The notes: generated from the sequence alone by a model not told the origin. A DNA stretch of 64,000 bases from Thiodiazotropha sp040506975 (GCA_965211775.1 OZ242974.1:3596001-3660000), one strand, 5' to 3'. Shown: positions 1 through 7,758, numbered from the stretch's first letter. Numbers and translations: made by a program.

Positions 1-1
1 C

Positions 2-382
2 AGCTTATTATTCCCATTCGTAATAGATGAAGACCTTAAGATACGTCTTGGCCAATTTACAGAGGAGGCGGACAAGGCTTTTCAGAATAGCTCTTGGATG
101 TCATTCACAGTGATGGCGATATCTGCTATTGAAGGAATCCTCTATAATCTTTTTGGGCGAAATGATCTTCATAAATTAATCAATAAAGCTGAAGCTAAAA
201 ATCTGATCACTTCAAACGAAAAGGAATTACTATTAGAAGCTAAAAATACCAGAAACAGAATACATGCTGATAATTACAAAGAACCTTTTCCAACGAGAAA
301 ATTAGGTACAAATCTATATGTCCTCTATGACCGACTCATTAAAAAAGACTGGTCGATGTTCGATAAAGATAATTCTACCTAG
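2..382 (+). CDS. HEPN-like hypothetical protein, 5' end outside window
   Basis: The reading frame is open from the first bases of the window to the stop at 380-382, so this is the C-terminal ~126 residues of a longer protein; an internal ATG at 98 is probably not the true start. The visible part is helical and rich in Lys, Asn and Glu. It contains a TRNRIHA segment near the C-terminal third that resembles the RN-x-x-H signature of HEPN-superfamily proteins (often RNases or toxin/defence components). Base composition looks more AT-rich than the housekeeping genes further right, consistent with acquired DNA. Family assignment is tentative; the missing N-terminus would decide it. Confidence 0.45.
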   Translation, partial: SLLFPFVIDEDLKIRLGQFTEEADKAFQNSSWMSFTVMAISAIEGILYNLFGRNDLHKLINKAEAKNLITSNEKELLLEAKNTRNRIHADNYKEPFPTRKLGTNLYVLYDRLIKKDWSMFDKDNST

Positions 383-560
383 CTTAATACAGTCATACAT
401 GGACATCTAAATTCTGTTTTCATTGAGTTGTTTTCCCTCTCGTTCCTATACTCCCGCTTGGGAATGCATACTACAGTTAGAATAGATCAACGAATCTTAT
501 GCTCCCGCAAGTATGCTTCCCACGTGGATCGTGGGAGCGAGGACGCAACAACCATTGCAT

Positions 561-593
561 ACTATTTCAAATTATTCTGCTATTTGAAATAGT
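561..593. repeat. 11-bp perfect inverted repeat
   Basis: ACTATTTCAAA at 561-571 is exactly repeated in inverse at 583-593 with an 11-nt spacer. It could be an operator or an RNA hairpin; no T-tract follows. It lies about 240 bp upstream of the winged-helix gene. Confidence 0.6.
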
Positions 594-659
594 AGATACT
601 GCTGCTTCACATTGTGAATTAGCATCACTGAAGGAGTACAGCAGGCAAATACGTCACTG

Positions 660-678
660 TTTTCACTTTCAGTGAAAA
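660..678. repeat. 8-bp perfect hairpin
   Basis: TTTTCACT (660-667), loop TTC, AGTGAAAA (671-678). On the minus strand as well as the plus strand the stem ends in an A/T run, so weak bidirectional terminator activity is possible; function unknown. Confidence 0.5.
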
Positions 679-830
679 GGCTCAGGTCTCCATACCAGAA
701 TCTCTACACCGATACCGAATATCCAGTGAAACCCCTCCCTGAGGACGAAATTTGAACAACCACACCTCACATTTAGAGGTCTATTGAAAATTGAGAATAC
801 GTGTTATTCTTTATTCGTGAATCGCGTATT

Positions 831-1424
831 ATGAATATTATAGTGCTTAAACCACAAGACATTCTGGTACTCCTCAAGCTGCTCACTCTCGGTGGTCGGC
901 CTTGGTCCTATAGCCAAATGGCAATCGAACTGGGGATGAGCTCATCCGAGGTCCATGGGGCTGTCAAGCGCGCAATCAGGGCCGATCTCGCACTAAAAAT
1001 CGACATGGAGATCCAACAAAATTTCAGAAATCTGGAAGAGTTTCTAATCCACGGTATCCGCTATGCATTCGCACCGGAACGAGGAGAGATGACAAGGGGT
1101 ATGCCGACCGCCCATGCAGCCCCTCCCCTATCTGAGAAGATTGTGCCTGACCGGGAACCGCCACCGGTATGGCCCGATCCGCAAGGTGAGACACGCGGTA
1201 TGATTTTTTCACCCCTCTATCGCTCAGCCCCTGAAGCGTCAAGGAATGATCCAGCCCTCTATGAATTGCTGGCACTGGTCGACGCGATACGAGGCGGCAA
1301 AGCCAGGGAACGGAATATCGCTGTAAAGGAATTGACAAGGAGGTTCAATCGTTATGAAAAGGGAGCAAAATCCAAACCTAAAAATCCTCACCCAAGCCGT
1401 AGCGCGGCTGGGGGCACTAAGTAA
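831..1424 (+). CDS. Winged-helix DNA-binding protein, putative partner of nucleotidyltransferase
   Basis: 197 residues from ATG 831; an earlier in-frame start at 801 lies in AT-rich leader and is less likely. Residues ~5-60 look like a winged helix-turn-helix (KPQDILVLLKLL, then SYSQMAIELGMSSSEVHGAV as the helix-turn-helix). The middle is proline-rich and the C-terminus is basic. Its 3' end overlaps the next gene by 71 bases, so the two are co-transcribed and probably translationally coupled. The order regulator then nucleotidyltransferase is that of AbiE-type (type IV) toxin-antitoxin or abortive-infection pairs, so I infer a DNA-binding, possibly autorepressing antitoxin. Direct homology to AbiEi is not evident. 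Confidence 0.6.
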   Translation: MNIIVLKPQDILVLLKLLTLGGRPWSYSQMAIELGMSSSEVHGAVKRAIRADLALKIDMEIQQNFRNLEEFLIHGIRYAFAPERGEMTRGMPTAHAAPPLSEKIVPDREPPPVWPDPQGETRGMIFSPLYRSAPEASRNDPALYELLALVDAIRGGKARERNIAVKELTRRFNRYEKGAKSKPKNPHPSRSAAGGTK

Positions 1425-2055
1425 TGAGATGGTTTTCCTCGGGGGCTGCGCAACCGGTCTGTTGATCACCGATAAGGCGGCACCGCCACTTCGGGTTACA
1501 AAGGATGTGGATACTATCGTTGAAGCCACTACGCTTGCCGCCTATCAACGCTTCTCTGAGAAATTACGCAAGCAAGGATTTCGCGAAGATACCAGCGATG
1601 GCGCCCCGCTCTGTCGCTGGGTAGCTGATGAAGTGACTCTCGATGTGATGCCGACCGACAGCCGCATTCTCGGCTTCGGAAATCGCTGGTACGAATCAGC
1701 GTTGAAACACGCTGAAGTTACGACACTGCCATCCGGTCGTAATATTCGCATGGTCACAGCCCCCTATTTCCTCTCCACCAAAATGGAAGCGTTTGATGGC
1801 CGCGGCAGAGGCGACTATCTGTTGAGTCATGATATCGAGGATATGATCGCTGTACTTGATGGCAGGCCTGAAATTGTCAATGAAGTTCAGACTGCTGATC
1901 AAGAATTGATTGAGAATGTTCGTGCACGATTTGCTCAACTGTTGAGTGATAATAGGTTTATTGCTGCTTTGTCCGGTCATATGCCGAGTGACCAGGCCAG
2001 CCAGGCACGTATAGGTCTGGTGATAGACAGGATTGAAGCGATCGCTAAAGGATAA
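1354..2055 (+). CDS. AbiEii-like nucleotidyltransferase
   Basis: 233 residues; ATG 1354 is preceded by a strong AAGGAGG at 1337-1343, inside the upstream gene. A minimal Pol-beta nucleotidyltransferase core is visible: FLGGCATGLL (residues ~28-37), a TKDVD acidic pair about 20 residues later, and a third acidic strand LDVMPTD near residue 90. These are the metal-binding positions of the MNT/AbiEii superfamily. The C-terminal half is helical. As the downstream member of an overlapping pair with a winged-helix protein, it fits a toxin-like nucleotidyltransferase that would act on an RNA or nucleotide. The substrate cannot be read from sequence. It is followed by a REP-like hairpin and the retron. 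Confidence 0.65.
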   Translation: MKREQNPNLKILTQAVARLGALSNEMVFLGGCATGLLITDKAAPPLRVTKDVDTIVEATTLAAYQRFSEKLRKQGFREDTSDGAPLCRWVADEVTLDVMPTDSRILGFGNRWYESALKHAEVTTLPSGRNIRMVTAPYFLSTKMEAFDGRGRGDYLLSHDIEDMIAVLDGRPEIVNEVQTADQELIENVRARFAQLLSDNRFIAALSGHMPSDQASQARIGLVIDRIEAIAKG

Positions 2056-2056
2056 C

Positions 2057-2074
2057 GGTGCGGCGAGCCGCACC
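2057..2074. repeat. REP-like hairpin, copy A
   Basis: Perfect 7-bp stem GGTGCGG/CCGCACC with CGAG loop directly after the nucleotidyltransferase stop. A near copy lies at 4767-4784, so it is probably a dispersed REP-type repeat rather than a gene-specific terminator; no T-tract follows. Confidence 0.6.
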
Positions 2075-2133
2075 CTACACTCGTCTCAATGGTGTGGCTT
2101 GACTTCAGTATCCATTGTTTCCACCATGGCCCT

Positions 2134-2298
2134 GCGGCCGGCACTCCGAGCAGTTCCGCGACTATGGCACGCCAAGGTCGCCGGACACTCCGGGGCTACC
2201 CCGGGGTAGTGTTATAGCCAACATTTCCGTTGCTGGTACCACGTTGCGCTTCACGCAAGAGGGTACCAGCCATACGAGCAGGGTCGGAGGCCGGTCGC
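2134..2298 (+). ncRNA. Candidate retron msr-msd non-coding RNA
   Basis: About 165 nt upstream of the reverse transcriptase fold like a retron ncRNA. The a1 arm at 2134-2149 pairs with a2 at 2284-2298: 9 bp including one G-U, a one-base bulge at 2143, then 6 bp. The base just after a1 is G2150 in an AGC (2149-2151). That is the position and motif of the branching guanosine in known retrons. Next come two msr-type hairpins: GCGAC 2158-2162 with GTCGC 2177-2181, and CACT-CCGGGG 2186-2195 with CCCCGG 2199-2204 and AGTG 2208-2211. A long msd-type hairpin follows: 9 bp (2232-2240 with 2262-2270), symmetric 3-nt internal loops, then 5 bp (2244-2248 with 2254-2258) and a 5-nt loop. Boundaries are inferred by folding by eye. 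Confidence 0.7.
2232..2270 (+). repeat. msd-type long hairpin
   Basis: Perfect 9-bp outer stem GCTGGTACC/GGTACCAGC and 5-bp inner stem TTGCG/CGCAA separated by 3-nt internal loops. It is the most stable hairpin in the proposed retron RNA and the part expected to be copied into msDNA. Confidence 0.7.
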
Positions 2299-2325
2299 AC
2301 TCAAACCATCTAATTGGGGAATGGA

Positions 2326-3648
2326 TTGTCCGGTTTCAACAACAATATACGTTTGCTGGCCCTTTCCATTCTTGGTGGCGCCTGGGACAAACATGCCCTG
2401 ACTGATCGTATCCAGCGCGCCCTCGCAGGCGGTCCGCCCGATCCCGTGCGCTTGGCTGCACGCTTGATATTCCATTTCGATGAGGGGCAGCCTCCTTCTT
2501 ATAAGCAACTCGTCAACTTTCTTCATACCGACGATGAACTGCACCAGCGGTTTGAGAAACAGGGCCGGAAAGAGCAGCCGGTTATTCTGCTCGATTCGCC
2601 GGTCATGGGCAGACCACCTGACAAACTGATCACCTTTCCCCTGCCGTCACTGTCGACCGTCAAGGGTCTTCAGCAGTGGCTCGGCCTGTTCGATCATGAG
2701 TTGGCCTGGTTCGCCGACCGCGAGCGGCGACAGTGCAAAGTCACGGAATCCAGACTGCACCACTACCGCTACCGGTGGATCGAAAAGCGTTCAGGCCCGC
2801 CTCGCCTGATCGAGATCCCCAAAACCCGCCTCAAGATGCTGCAACGGCAGATTCTGAGGGAGATCCTCAACCGGGTACCGCCCCATCCCTGCGCAAAGGG
2901 ATTCGTTCGTGGCCACTCCATCAAGCACTTTGTCGAACCTCATCTCGGGAAAGAGGTTGTCCTGCGGTTGGACCTTAAGGACTTCTTTCACACGATTCCA
3001 GTTTCCCGCATCGGTGCGCTGTTTCGCCGTCTCGGCTATCCCTGGAGCGTCGCCCATCTGTTACAGGGTTTGTCTACCCATGCCAGCTCCGCATCACTCG
3101 CCGGTGAAACCTTTCAAAAACTTCCCTGGGCGATGCGGAAACGGCTGGCGGACAAACACCTGCCCCAGGGCGCCCCCACCTCACCCGCCCTCGCCAATCT
3201 GGCTGCATTTCGATTCGACTGCCGTCTACAGGGTGTCGCCAACCGTTTCTCACTCGACTACACCCGTTACGCGGATGACATCGCCTTTTCCGGCAACAGG
3301 GAACTGTTGAGACTGGCGCCGTTCCTGCAGCGACTGATCGGCGCCATCGCCATCGAAGAGGGCTTCGAGATAAACCATCGCAAGACACGGGTTCAGACCC
3401 AGGCACAATCCCAACGCCTGGGGGGTATGGTGATCAACCAAAGGCCGAACCTGCCCAGGGAAGAGTTCGATCGGTTGAAGGCGATTCTCCACAACTGTGT
3501 GCGTTGGGGACCCGAGAGTCAAAACCGTGAGGGTGTTGACGATTTTAAGGCCCACCTGGGCGGCCGGGTCGCCTATGCGGTCTGGCTCAATCCTGAAAAA
3601 GGCAAGCGATTGAGGCATTTATGGAAACGCATCCAATGGTTAGAGTAA
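2326..3648 (+). CDS. Retron-type reverse transcriptase
   Basis: 440 residues from TTG 2326, which has GGGGA at 2316-2320; another in-frame TTG at 2314 has no clear RBS. Residues ~1-140 form an N-terminal extension with no domain I recognise. Then come RT signatures: a basic strand with RLIEIPK (~160-167), GFVRGHSI (~192-199), motif A LDLKDFF (215-221), motif B LPQGAPTSP (279-287), and the catalytic YADD (315-318). LGGMVIN with LPREEFDRLKAILHN (~365-390) matches the place of the retron VTG region and thumb. There is no maturase X or endonuclease domain, so it is not a group II intron RT. Its start lies 27 nt after the a2 arm of the structured RNA, the usual msr-msd-ret order. Extended N-termini occur in long retron RTs such as those of myxobacteria. 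No dedicated effector is obvious; the flanking toxin-like pairs are candidates. Confidence 0.85.
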   Translation: MSGFNNNIRLLALSILGGAWDKHALTDRIQRALAGGPPDPVRLAARLIFHFDEGQPPSYKQLVNFLHTDDELHQRFEKQGRKEQPVILLDSPVMGRPPDKLITFPLPSLSTVKGLQQWLGLFDHELAWFADRERRQCKVTESRLHHYRYRWIEKRSGPPRLIEIPKTRLKMLQRQILREILNRVPPHPCAKGFVRGHSIKHFVEPHLGKEVVLRLDLKDFFHTIPVSRIGALFRRLGYPWSVAHLLQGLSTHASSASLAGETFQKLPWAMRKRLADKHLPQGAPTSPALANLAAFRFDCRLQGVANRFSLDYTRYADDIAFSGNRELLRLAPFLQRLIGAIAIEEGFEINHRKTRVQTQAQSQRLGGMVINQRPNLPREEFDRLKAILHNCVRWGPESQNREGVDDFKAHLGGRVAYAVWLNPEKGKRLRHLWKRIQWLE

Positions 3649-3778
3649 ATGAGAACTGAGTTGTGATGTTGGGGTATGCATTCCCACGCTGGAGTGTGTG
3701 AACGAGAGTGCTCTCCAGCTTGATAAGACTCATTTTAGGTCCTATAGTACCCTTTATGGGTCTTTTATAGGAGTTCAG
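3649..3778. other. Intergenic with REP-like motif and possible operator
   Basis: A REP-like motif (about 3677-3708, GCATTCCCACGCTGGAG then GTGTGTGAACGAG) resembles the one at 436-469 in inverse orientation. Immediately upstream of the next gene, ACCC-N5-GGGT and repeated CTATAG/TATAGGA sequences (3740-3772) could be an operator for the winged-helix/MNT protein, as expected for autoregulated toxin-antitoxin pairs. Confidence 0.35.
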
Positions 3779-4408
3779 ATGCAACCCACCTCGATCGGCG
3801 ACGCCTTATTCACCAAAACCCGGCAAAGGGTTCTCAGCCTGCTCTACGGCACGCCTGACAGGAGTTTCTACGCCAATGAAATAGTCCGCTGGGCGGATAT
3901 GGGACGCGGGACTGTGCGCCGGGAATTGGAGCGGATGACAGCTGCGGGCTTGCTTGTTTCATCACGAACGGGCAATCAGCTTCACTATCAAGCCAATGCC
4001 GATAATCCGATCTATCCAGACCTGCTGAATATCGTCAGAAAAACCTTTGGCGTAGCGGATCTGATTCGGCAGGCATTGAGGCCACAGGAGACTCATATCG
4101 ATGTGGCATTCGTGTATGGATCAATCGCCAAACTGGAAGACTCGCAAACCAGCGATCTGGATCTGATGTTGGTGGGTGACCTGACCTATAGCGATATCGT
4201 GGAGCTGCTGTTACCGGTGGAGTCTTCTCTGCAACGAACAATCAATCCGACGATCTATACCCCCTCTGAGTTCAATTCGAGGTTGCAGCAGGGAAGCAGC
4301 TTTTTGGAACGGGTTATGAAACAACCCAAACTGATGATTAAAGGAGTAATCAATGACTTTGGAGAACCTCTACAAGAGCAAGGCACTGCAAAAGGAACCA
4401 CCAGATAA
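3779..4408 (+). CDS. Winged-helix/MNT nucleotidyltransferase fusion, putative antitoxin
   Basis: 209 residues from ATG 3779, chosen because of ATAGGAG at 3767-3773; upstream in-frame codons lack an RBS. Residues ~8-80 form an ArsR-like winged helix (VLSLLYGTPDRSFYANEIV, then GRGTVRRELERMTAAGLL). Residues ~100-190 are a minimal nucleotidyltransferase: VAFVYGSIAKLEDSQ with GS, then SDLDLMLVG giving the D-x-D pair. It overlaps the next gene by 56 bases. MNT proteins paired with HEPN proteins act as antitoxins, in characterised cases by AMPylating the HEPN partner. Here the DNA-binding domain is fused on, suggesting autoregulation in the same polypeptide. Confidence 0.7.
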   Translation: MQPTSIGDALFTKTRQRVLSLLYGTPDRSFYANEIVRWADMGRGTVRRELERMTAAGLLVSSRTGNQLHYQANADNPIYPDLLNIVRKTFGVADLIRQALRPQETHIDVAFVYGSIAKLEDSQTSDLDLMLVGDLTYSDIVELLLPVESSLQRTINPTIYTPSEFNSRLQQGSSFLERVMKQPKLMIKGVINDFGEPLQEQGTAKGTTR

Positions 4409-4760
4409 GCGTGAGTTTGATGGATTATTGCAAACGGCCATCGATCGGCTCAACGATGCGGAGAATACCGACCTTTCCTATGCCAGCCGATTCGATTTAG
4501 CCTATAACGCCGCCCATGGTTTGGCGCTCGCCGCGTTAAGATCCGCTGGTTATCGCTCGGATAAGCGTTATCTGGTTTTTCAGTGTCTTGTCCATACTTG
4601 TAATCTCAGCAAAAGCCGGATCAGGATCTTCTCTCTTTGCCACGACAGACGCAATCGCGCCGAATACGGGGGCTATCTTGAGCAAGACGAGGTATTGTTG
4701 CTTGAATTGGTCGCCAATACGCAATCCCTGTTGAGATCAGTCAGATCGATTGATTTGTAG
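4353..4760 (+). CDS. HEPN-like protein, putative toxin paired with MNT
   Basis: 135 residues; ATG 4353 has AAGGAG at 4341-4346 inside the upstream gene. All-helical, with SRFDLAYNAAHGLALAALR typical of HEPN helix 2. Near residue 100 is RRNRAEYGGY. Classical HepT toxins carry R-x4-H-x-Y; here the segment is R-N-R-A-E-Y, so the usual His is replaced. That could mean another subfamily or a non-RNase role. The overlap with the MNT gene supports a two-component toxin-antitoxin module. Alternative: a HEPN/MNT nucleotide-binding pair without toxicity. Confidence 0.6.
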   Translation: MTLENLYKSKALQKEPPDKREFDGLLQTAIDRLNDAENTDLSYASRFDLAYNAAHGLALAALRSAGYRSDKRYLVFQCLVHTCNLSKSRIRIFSLCHDRRNRAEYGGYLEQDEVLLLELVANTQSLLRSVRSIDL

Positions 4761-4766
4761 GCGAAC

Positions 4767-4784
4767 GGTGCAGCAAGCCGCACC
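4767..4784. repeat. REP-like hairpin, copy B
   Basis: GGTGCAG-CAAG-CCGCACC, one mismatch from the perfect hairpin at 2057-2074, again just after the stop of a toxin-antitoxin-like pair. Dispersed repeat. Confidence 0.5.
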
Positions 4785-4887
4785 CAGGGTTAACCTCCTC
4801 CCCCCATTCGGGGTAAACTCTGCCGTCTGAATCACGGCCGCGCCCCGGTGTAGGCCGACCCATCAACGCCGGAACGAAACGGATAAC

Positions 4888-5169
4888 ATGACTGAACTGA
4901 AAATTCACTGTGAACACCGTCCCTCCGCCATGAAGCTGGAGATCCAGGGGGTCTACGACTGGCCGATCTGGGAGAAGGAGGCCTCGAAGTTCGATTGGGA
5001 GTACAGCCAAACCGAGACCTGCTACATCCTGCGCGGCAAGTTCATCGTCACCCCGGAGGGGGGCGAGCCCCAGGAGTTCGGCCGTGGCGATCTGATCACC
5101 TTTCCCGCAGGCATGAAGTGCACCTGGGAGATCACCAACGACGTGGAAAAGCACTACACCTTTGAATAG
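4888..5169 (+). CDS. Small cupin-domain protein
   Basis: 93 residues covering one cupin barrel. ETCYILRGKFIVTPEGG (~residues 42-58) and FGRGDLITFPAGMKCTWEI (~64-82) are the two cupin motifs of the short DUF861/EutQ-like type. Several metal-ligand histidines of classical cupins are missing (the family often uses fewer), so catalysis is uncertain. It ends 15 bases before the mutS ATG on the same strand, so the two may be co-transcribed, with no obvious functional link. Confidence 0.75.
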   Translation: MTELKIHCEHRPSAMKLEIQGVYDWPIWEKEASKFDWEYSQTETCYILRGKFIVTPEGGEPQEFGRGDLITFPAGMKCTWEITNDVEKHYTFE

Positions 5170-5184
5170 TTGTCGTCCTGCCTG

Positions 5185-7758
5185 ATGACCAAAGCCGCAA
5201 AAGCACAGCAGCACACCCCTATGATGCAGCAGTACCTGCGCATCAAGGGGGAGCATCCCGATATGCTGGTTTTCTACCGCATGGGGGATTTCTATGAACT
5301 CTTCTTTGCCGATGCGGAGAAGGCGGCGCGGCTGCTCGACATCACGCTGACCAAGCGGGGCCAGTCGGCGGGCAAGCCGATCCCCATGGCCGGGGTTCCC
5401 TACCATGCCGCCGAAGGCTACCTGGCGCGCCTGGTGAAACAGGGGGAGTCGGTGGCGATCTGCGAACAGATCGGCGATCCGGCCGCCAGCAAGGGGCCGG
5501 TGGAGCGCAAGGTGGTGCGCATCGTCACCCCCGGCACCCTCACTGACGAGGCACTACTGGAGGAGCGGCGGGAAAACCTTTTGCTGGCGATCAACGAAGG
5601 GGACGATTACGGCCTGGCGGCCCTGGACCTGGCCAGCGGCCGCTTTACCATTCAGCAACTCAACAGCCTGGAGGCCCTGAGCGGTGAACTGGAGCGCCTC
5701 AGCCCGGCGGAGGTCCTGCTGGATGAGGATTCCATCCTGCCCGAGACCCTCGCACTGCGCAATGGCGTGACCCGGCGCCCCGCCTGGCACTACGATCTCG
5801 ACTCCGCGCAGAGGCTGTTGTGCAAGCAGTTCGGCACCCGTGACCTGGGCGGGTTCGGCTGCCGGGACCAGCCCCTGGCCGTGGCCGCTGCCGGCTGCCT
5901 GCTGCAGTATGTGGAGGAGACCCAGTTCGGCGCCCTGCCCCACATCCGCGGCATGCAGGTGGAGCACCGGGAACAGAGCGTGATCATCGATGCGGCGACC
6001 CGGCGCAACCTGGAACTGATCCACTCCCTCTCCAATCAGCCGCAACACACCCTGGCGGGGATCATGGACCGCACCGTCACCGCCATGGGCAGCCGCATGC
6101 TGCGGCGCTGGATCAGCCAGCCCCTGAGGCAAAGGGAGGCGGTGGCTGAACGCCATGCCACCATCGAGGCCCTGCTCGCCTCCCGCCTCTTCCACGAGCT
6201 GCGGGAGATTCTGCAGGGGATCGGCGATATCGAACGCATTCTCGCCCGGGTGGCCCTGAAGAGCGCCCGTCCGCGGGATCTGGCCACCCTGCGGGAGGCC
6301 CTCGGCGCCCTGCCCCGGTTCCGACCCCTGCTGGCGCAACTCGACAGCCCCCTGTCGCCCGTCCTGGCACGGCAGATCGGTGAACATCCCGCAACCCACC
6401 AACTGCTACAGGGCGCCATCATAGAACAACCGCCGATGCTGATCCGCGACGGCGGGGTCATCGCCGAGGGGTATGACGCGGAACTGGACGAGCTGCGCGC
6501 CCTCTCCCAGAACGCCGACCAGTTTCTGCTCGACCTGGAGAGCCGCGAGCGCGAACGCACCGGCATAACCACCCTCAAGGTGAGCTACAACCGGGTCCAC
6601 GGCTACTACATCGAGATCAGTCGCGGCCAGTCAGACAGGGCGCCTGAAGACTATATCCGCCGCCAGACCCTGAAGGGGGCGGAGCGCTTCATCACGCCGG
6701 AGCTGAAGAAGTTCGAGGATCAGGTGCTGAGCGCCCGGGAACGCGCCCTGGCAAGGGAAAAGTATCTCTATGAACAGCTGCTCGATCGGCTCTGCGAAGA
6801 GCTGACGCCTCTGCAGCAGTGCGCCGAGGGACTGGCCCGGCTGGATGTAATCTGCAACCTGGCGGAGCGGGCCCAGCAACTCAATCTGGTCTCTCCGCAA
6901 TTGGTGGAGGAACCCGGCCTGCAGATTACCGACGGCCGTCATCCGGTGGTGGAACAGGTCAGCAGCGACCCATTTGTCGCCAACAGCGTTACCTTCGACG
7001 ACCGGCAGCGGATGCTGATCATCACCGGCCCCAACATGGGCGGCAAGTCGACCTTCATGCGCCAGATCGCCCTCATCGTGCTGCTCGCCTACAGTGGCAG
7101 CTTCGTGCCCGCCGCCGCGGCGCGGATCGGTCCCATCGACCGCATCTTCTCCCGCATCGGCGCCTCCGACGACCTGGCCGGGGGACGCTCCACCTTCATG
7201 GTGGAGATGGAGGAGACCGCCAACATCCTGCACAACGCCACCGCCCAGAGCCTGGTGCTGATGGATGAGATCGGCCGCGGCACCTCCACCTTCGACGGGC
7301 TCTCCCTGGCCTGGTCCTGCGCGGTTGAACTGGCCACCTGTCTGCGCGCCTATACCCTATTCGCCACCCACTATTTCGAACTCACCACCCTGCCGGAGGA
7401 GTATCCCGGCATCGGCAACCTGCACCTGGATGCGGTGGAGCACGGCGATACCATCGTCTTTCTGCATGCGGTGCGGGAGGGACCGGCCAACCAGAGCTAC
7501 GGCCTCCAGGTGGCCACCCTGGCGGGGGTGCCTAAGCCCGTCATCCTCAGGGCGCGCCGGCGCCTGCTGGCGTTGGAAGCCAGCGCCCAGCGCCATGCGG
7601 AACAGCAGCAGAGCCAGCTGCCCCTGTTCGACACACAAGCGCCCTGTACGGAAACGTCCGCGGTTGAACGGCAGTTGCATGAAATCGATCCCGATGAACT
7701 GACCCCGAGAGAGGCGCTGGAGGCCCTGTATCGGTTAAAACAGAAACTTGAAGAATAA
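5185..7758 (+). CDS. mutS: DNA mismatch repair protein MutS
   Basis: 857 residues from ATG 5185; an upstream in-frame TTG (5170) abuts the cupin stop, but family members start like MTKAAKAQQHTPMMQQYL. The N-terminal mismatch-recognition motif GDFYELF (Phe-x-Glu) is present at ~residue 35. The lever and clamp regions follow, then the ABC ATPase with Walker A GPNMGGKST (~residue 615), DEIGRGTSTFDG as Walker B/signature, and ATHYFELT. Length fits E. coli MutS (853). The C-terminus (LTPREALEALYRLKQ) matches the tetramerisation tail. It binds mismatches and recruits MutL in post-replicative repair. Intact. Confidence 0.97.
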   Translation: MTKAAKAQQHTPMMQQYLRIKGEHPDMLVFYRMGDFYELFFADAEKAARLLDITLTKRGQSAGKPIPMAGVPYHAAEGYLARLVKQGESVAICEQIGDPAASKGPVERKVVRIVTPGTLTDEALLEERRENLLLAINEGDDYGLAALDLASGRFTIQQLNSLEALSGELERLSPAEVLLDEDSILPETLALRNGVTRRPAWHYDLDSAQRLLCKQFGTRDLGGFGCRDQPLAVAAAGCLLQYVEETQFGALPHIRGMQVEHREQSVIIDAATRRNLELIHSLSNQPQHTLAGIMDRTVTAMGSRMLRRWISQPLRQREAVAERHATIEALLASRLFHELREILQGIGDIERILARVALKSARPRDLATLREALGALPRFRPLLAQLDSPLSPVLARQIGEHPATHQLLQGAIIEQPPMLIRDGGVIAEGYDAELDELRALSQNADQFLLDLESRERERTGITTLKVSYNRVHGYYIEISRGQSDRAPEDYIRRQTLKGAERFITPELKKFEDQVLSARERALAREKYLYEQLLDRLCEELTPLQQCAEGLARLDVICNLAERAQQLNLVSPQLVEEPGLQITDGRHPVVEQVSSDPFVANSVTFDDRQRMLIITGPNMGGKSTFMRQIALIVLLAYSGSFVPAAAARIGPIDRIFSRIGASDDLAGGRSTFMVEMEETANILHNATAQSLVLMDEIGRGTSTFDGLSLAWSCAVELATCLRAYTLFATHYFELTTLPEEYPGIGNLHLDAVEHGDTIVFLHAVREGPANQSYGLQVATLAGVPKPVILRARRRLLALEASAQRHAEQQQSQLPLFDTQAPCTETSAVERQLHEIDPDELTPREALEALYRLKQKLEE

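Larger units (their letters stand above)
383..830. other. Gene-free, hairpin-rich intergenic region
   Basis: No convincing ORF lies here. It holds two degenerate copies of a REP-like motif (about 436-469 and 515-543, the latter with a CCCACG/CGTGGG stem). It also holds an 11-bp perfect inverted repeat (561-571 with 583-593, 11-nt spacer) and an 8-bp perfect hairpin (660-667 with 671-678, 3-nt loop). The hairpins lack T-tracts, so they are not obvious intrinsic terminators. Confidence 0.5.

Noticed and set aside
2326..3648. Group II intron or DGR reverse transcriptase
   Set aside because: No maturase X or endonuclease domain, no intron-like domain V, no template/variable repeat or accessory gene; the upstream RNA fits a retron better.
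5554..6402. Long minus-strand ORFs within mutS
   Set aside because: Codon-bias shadows of a GC-rich gene.
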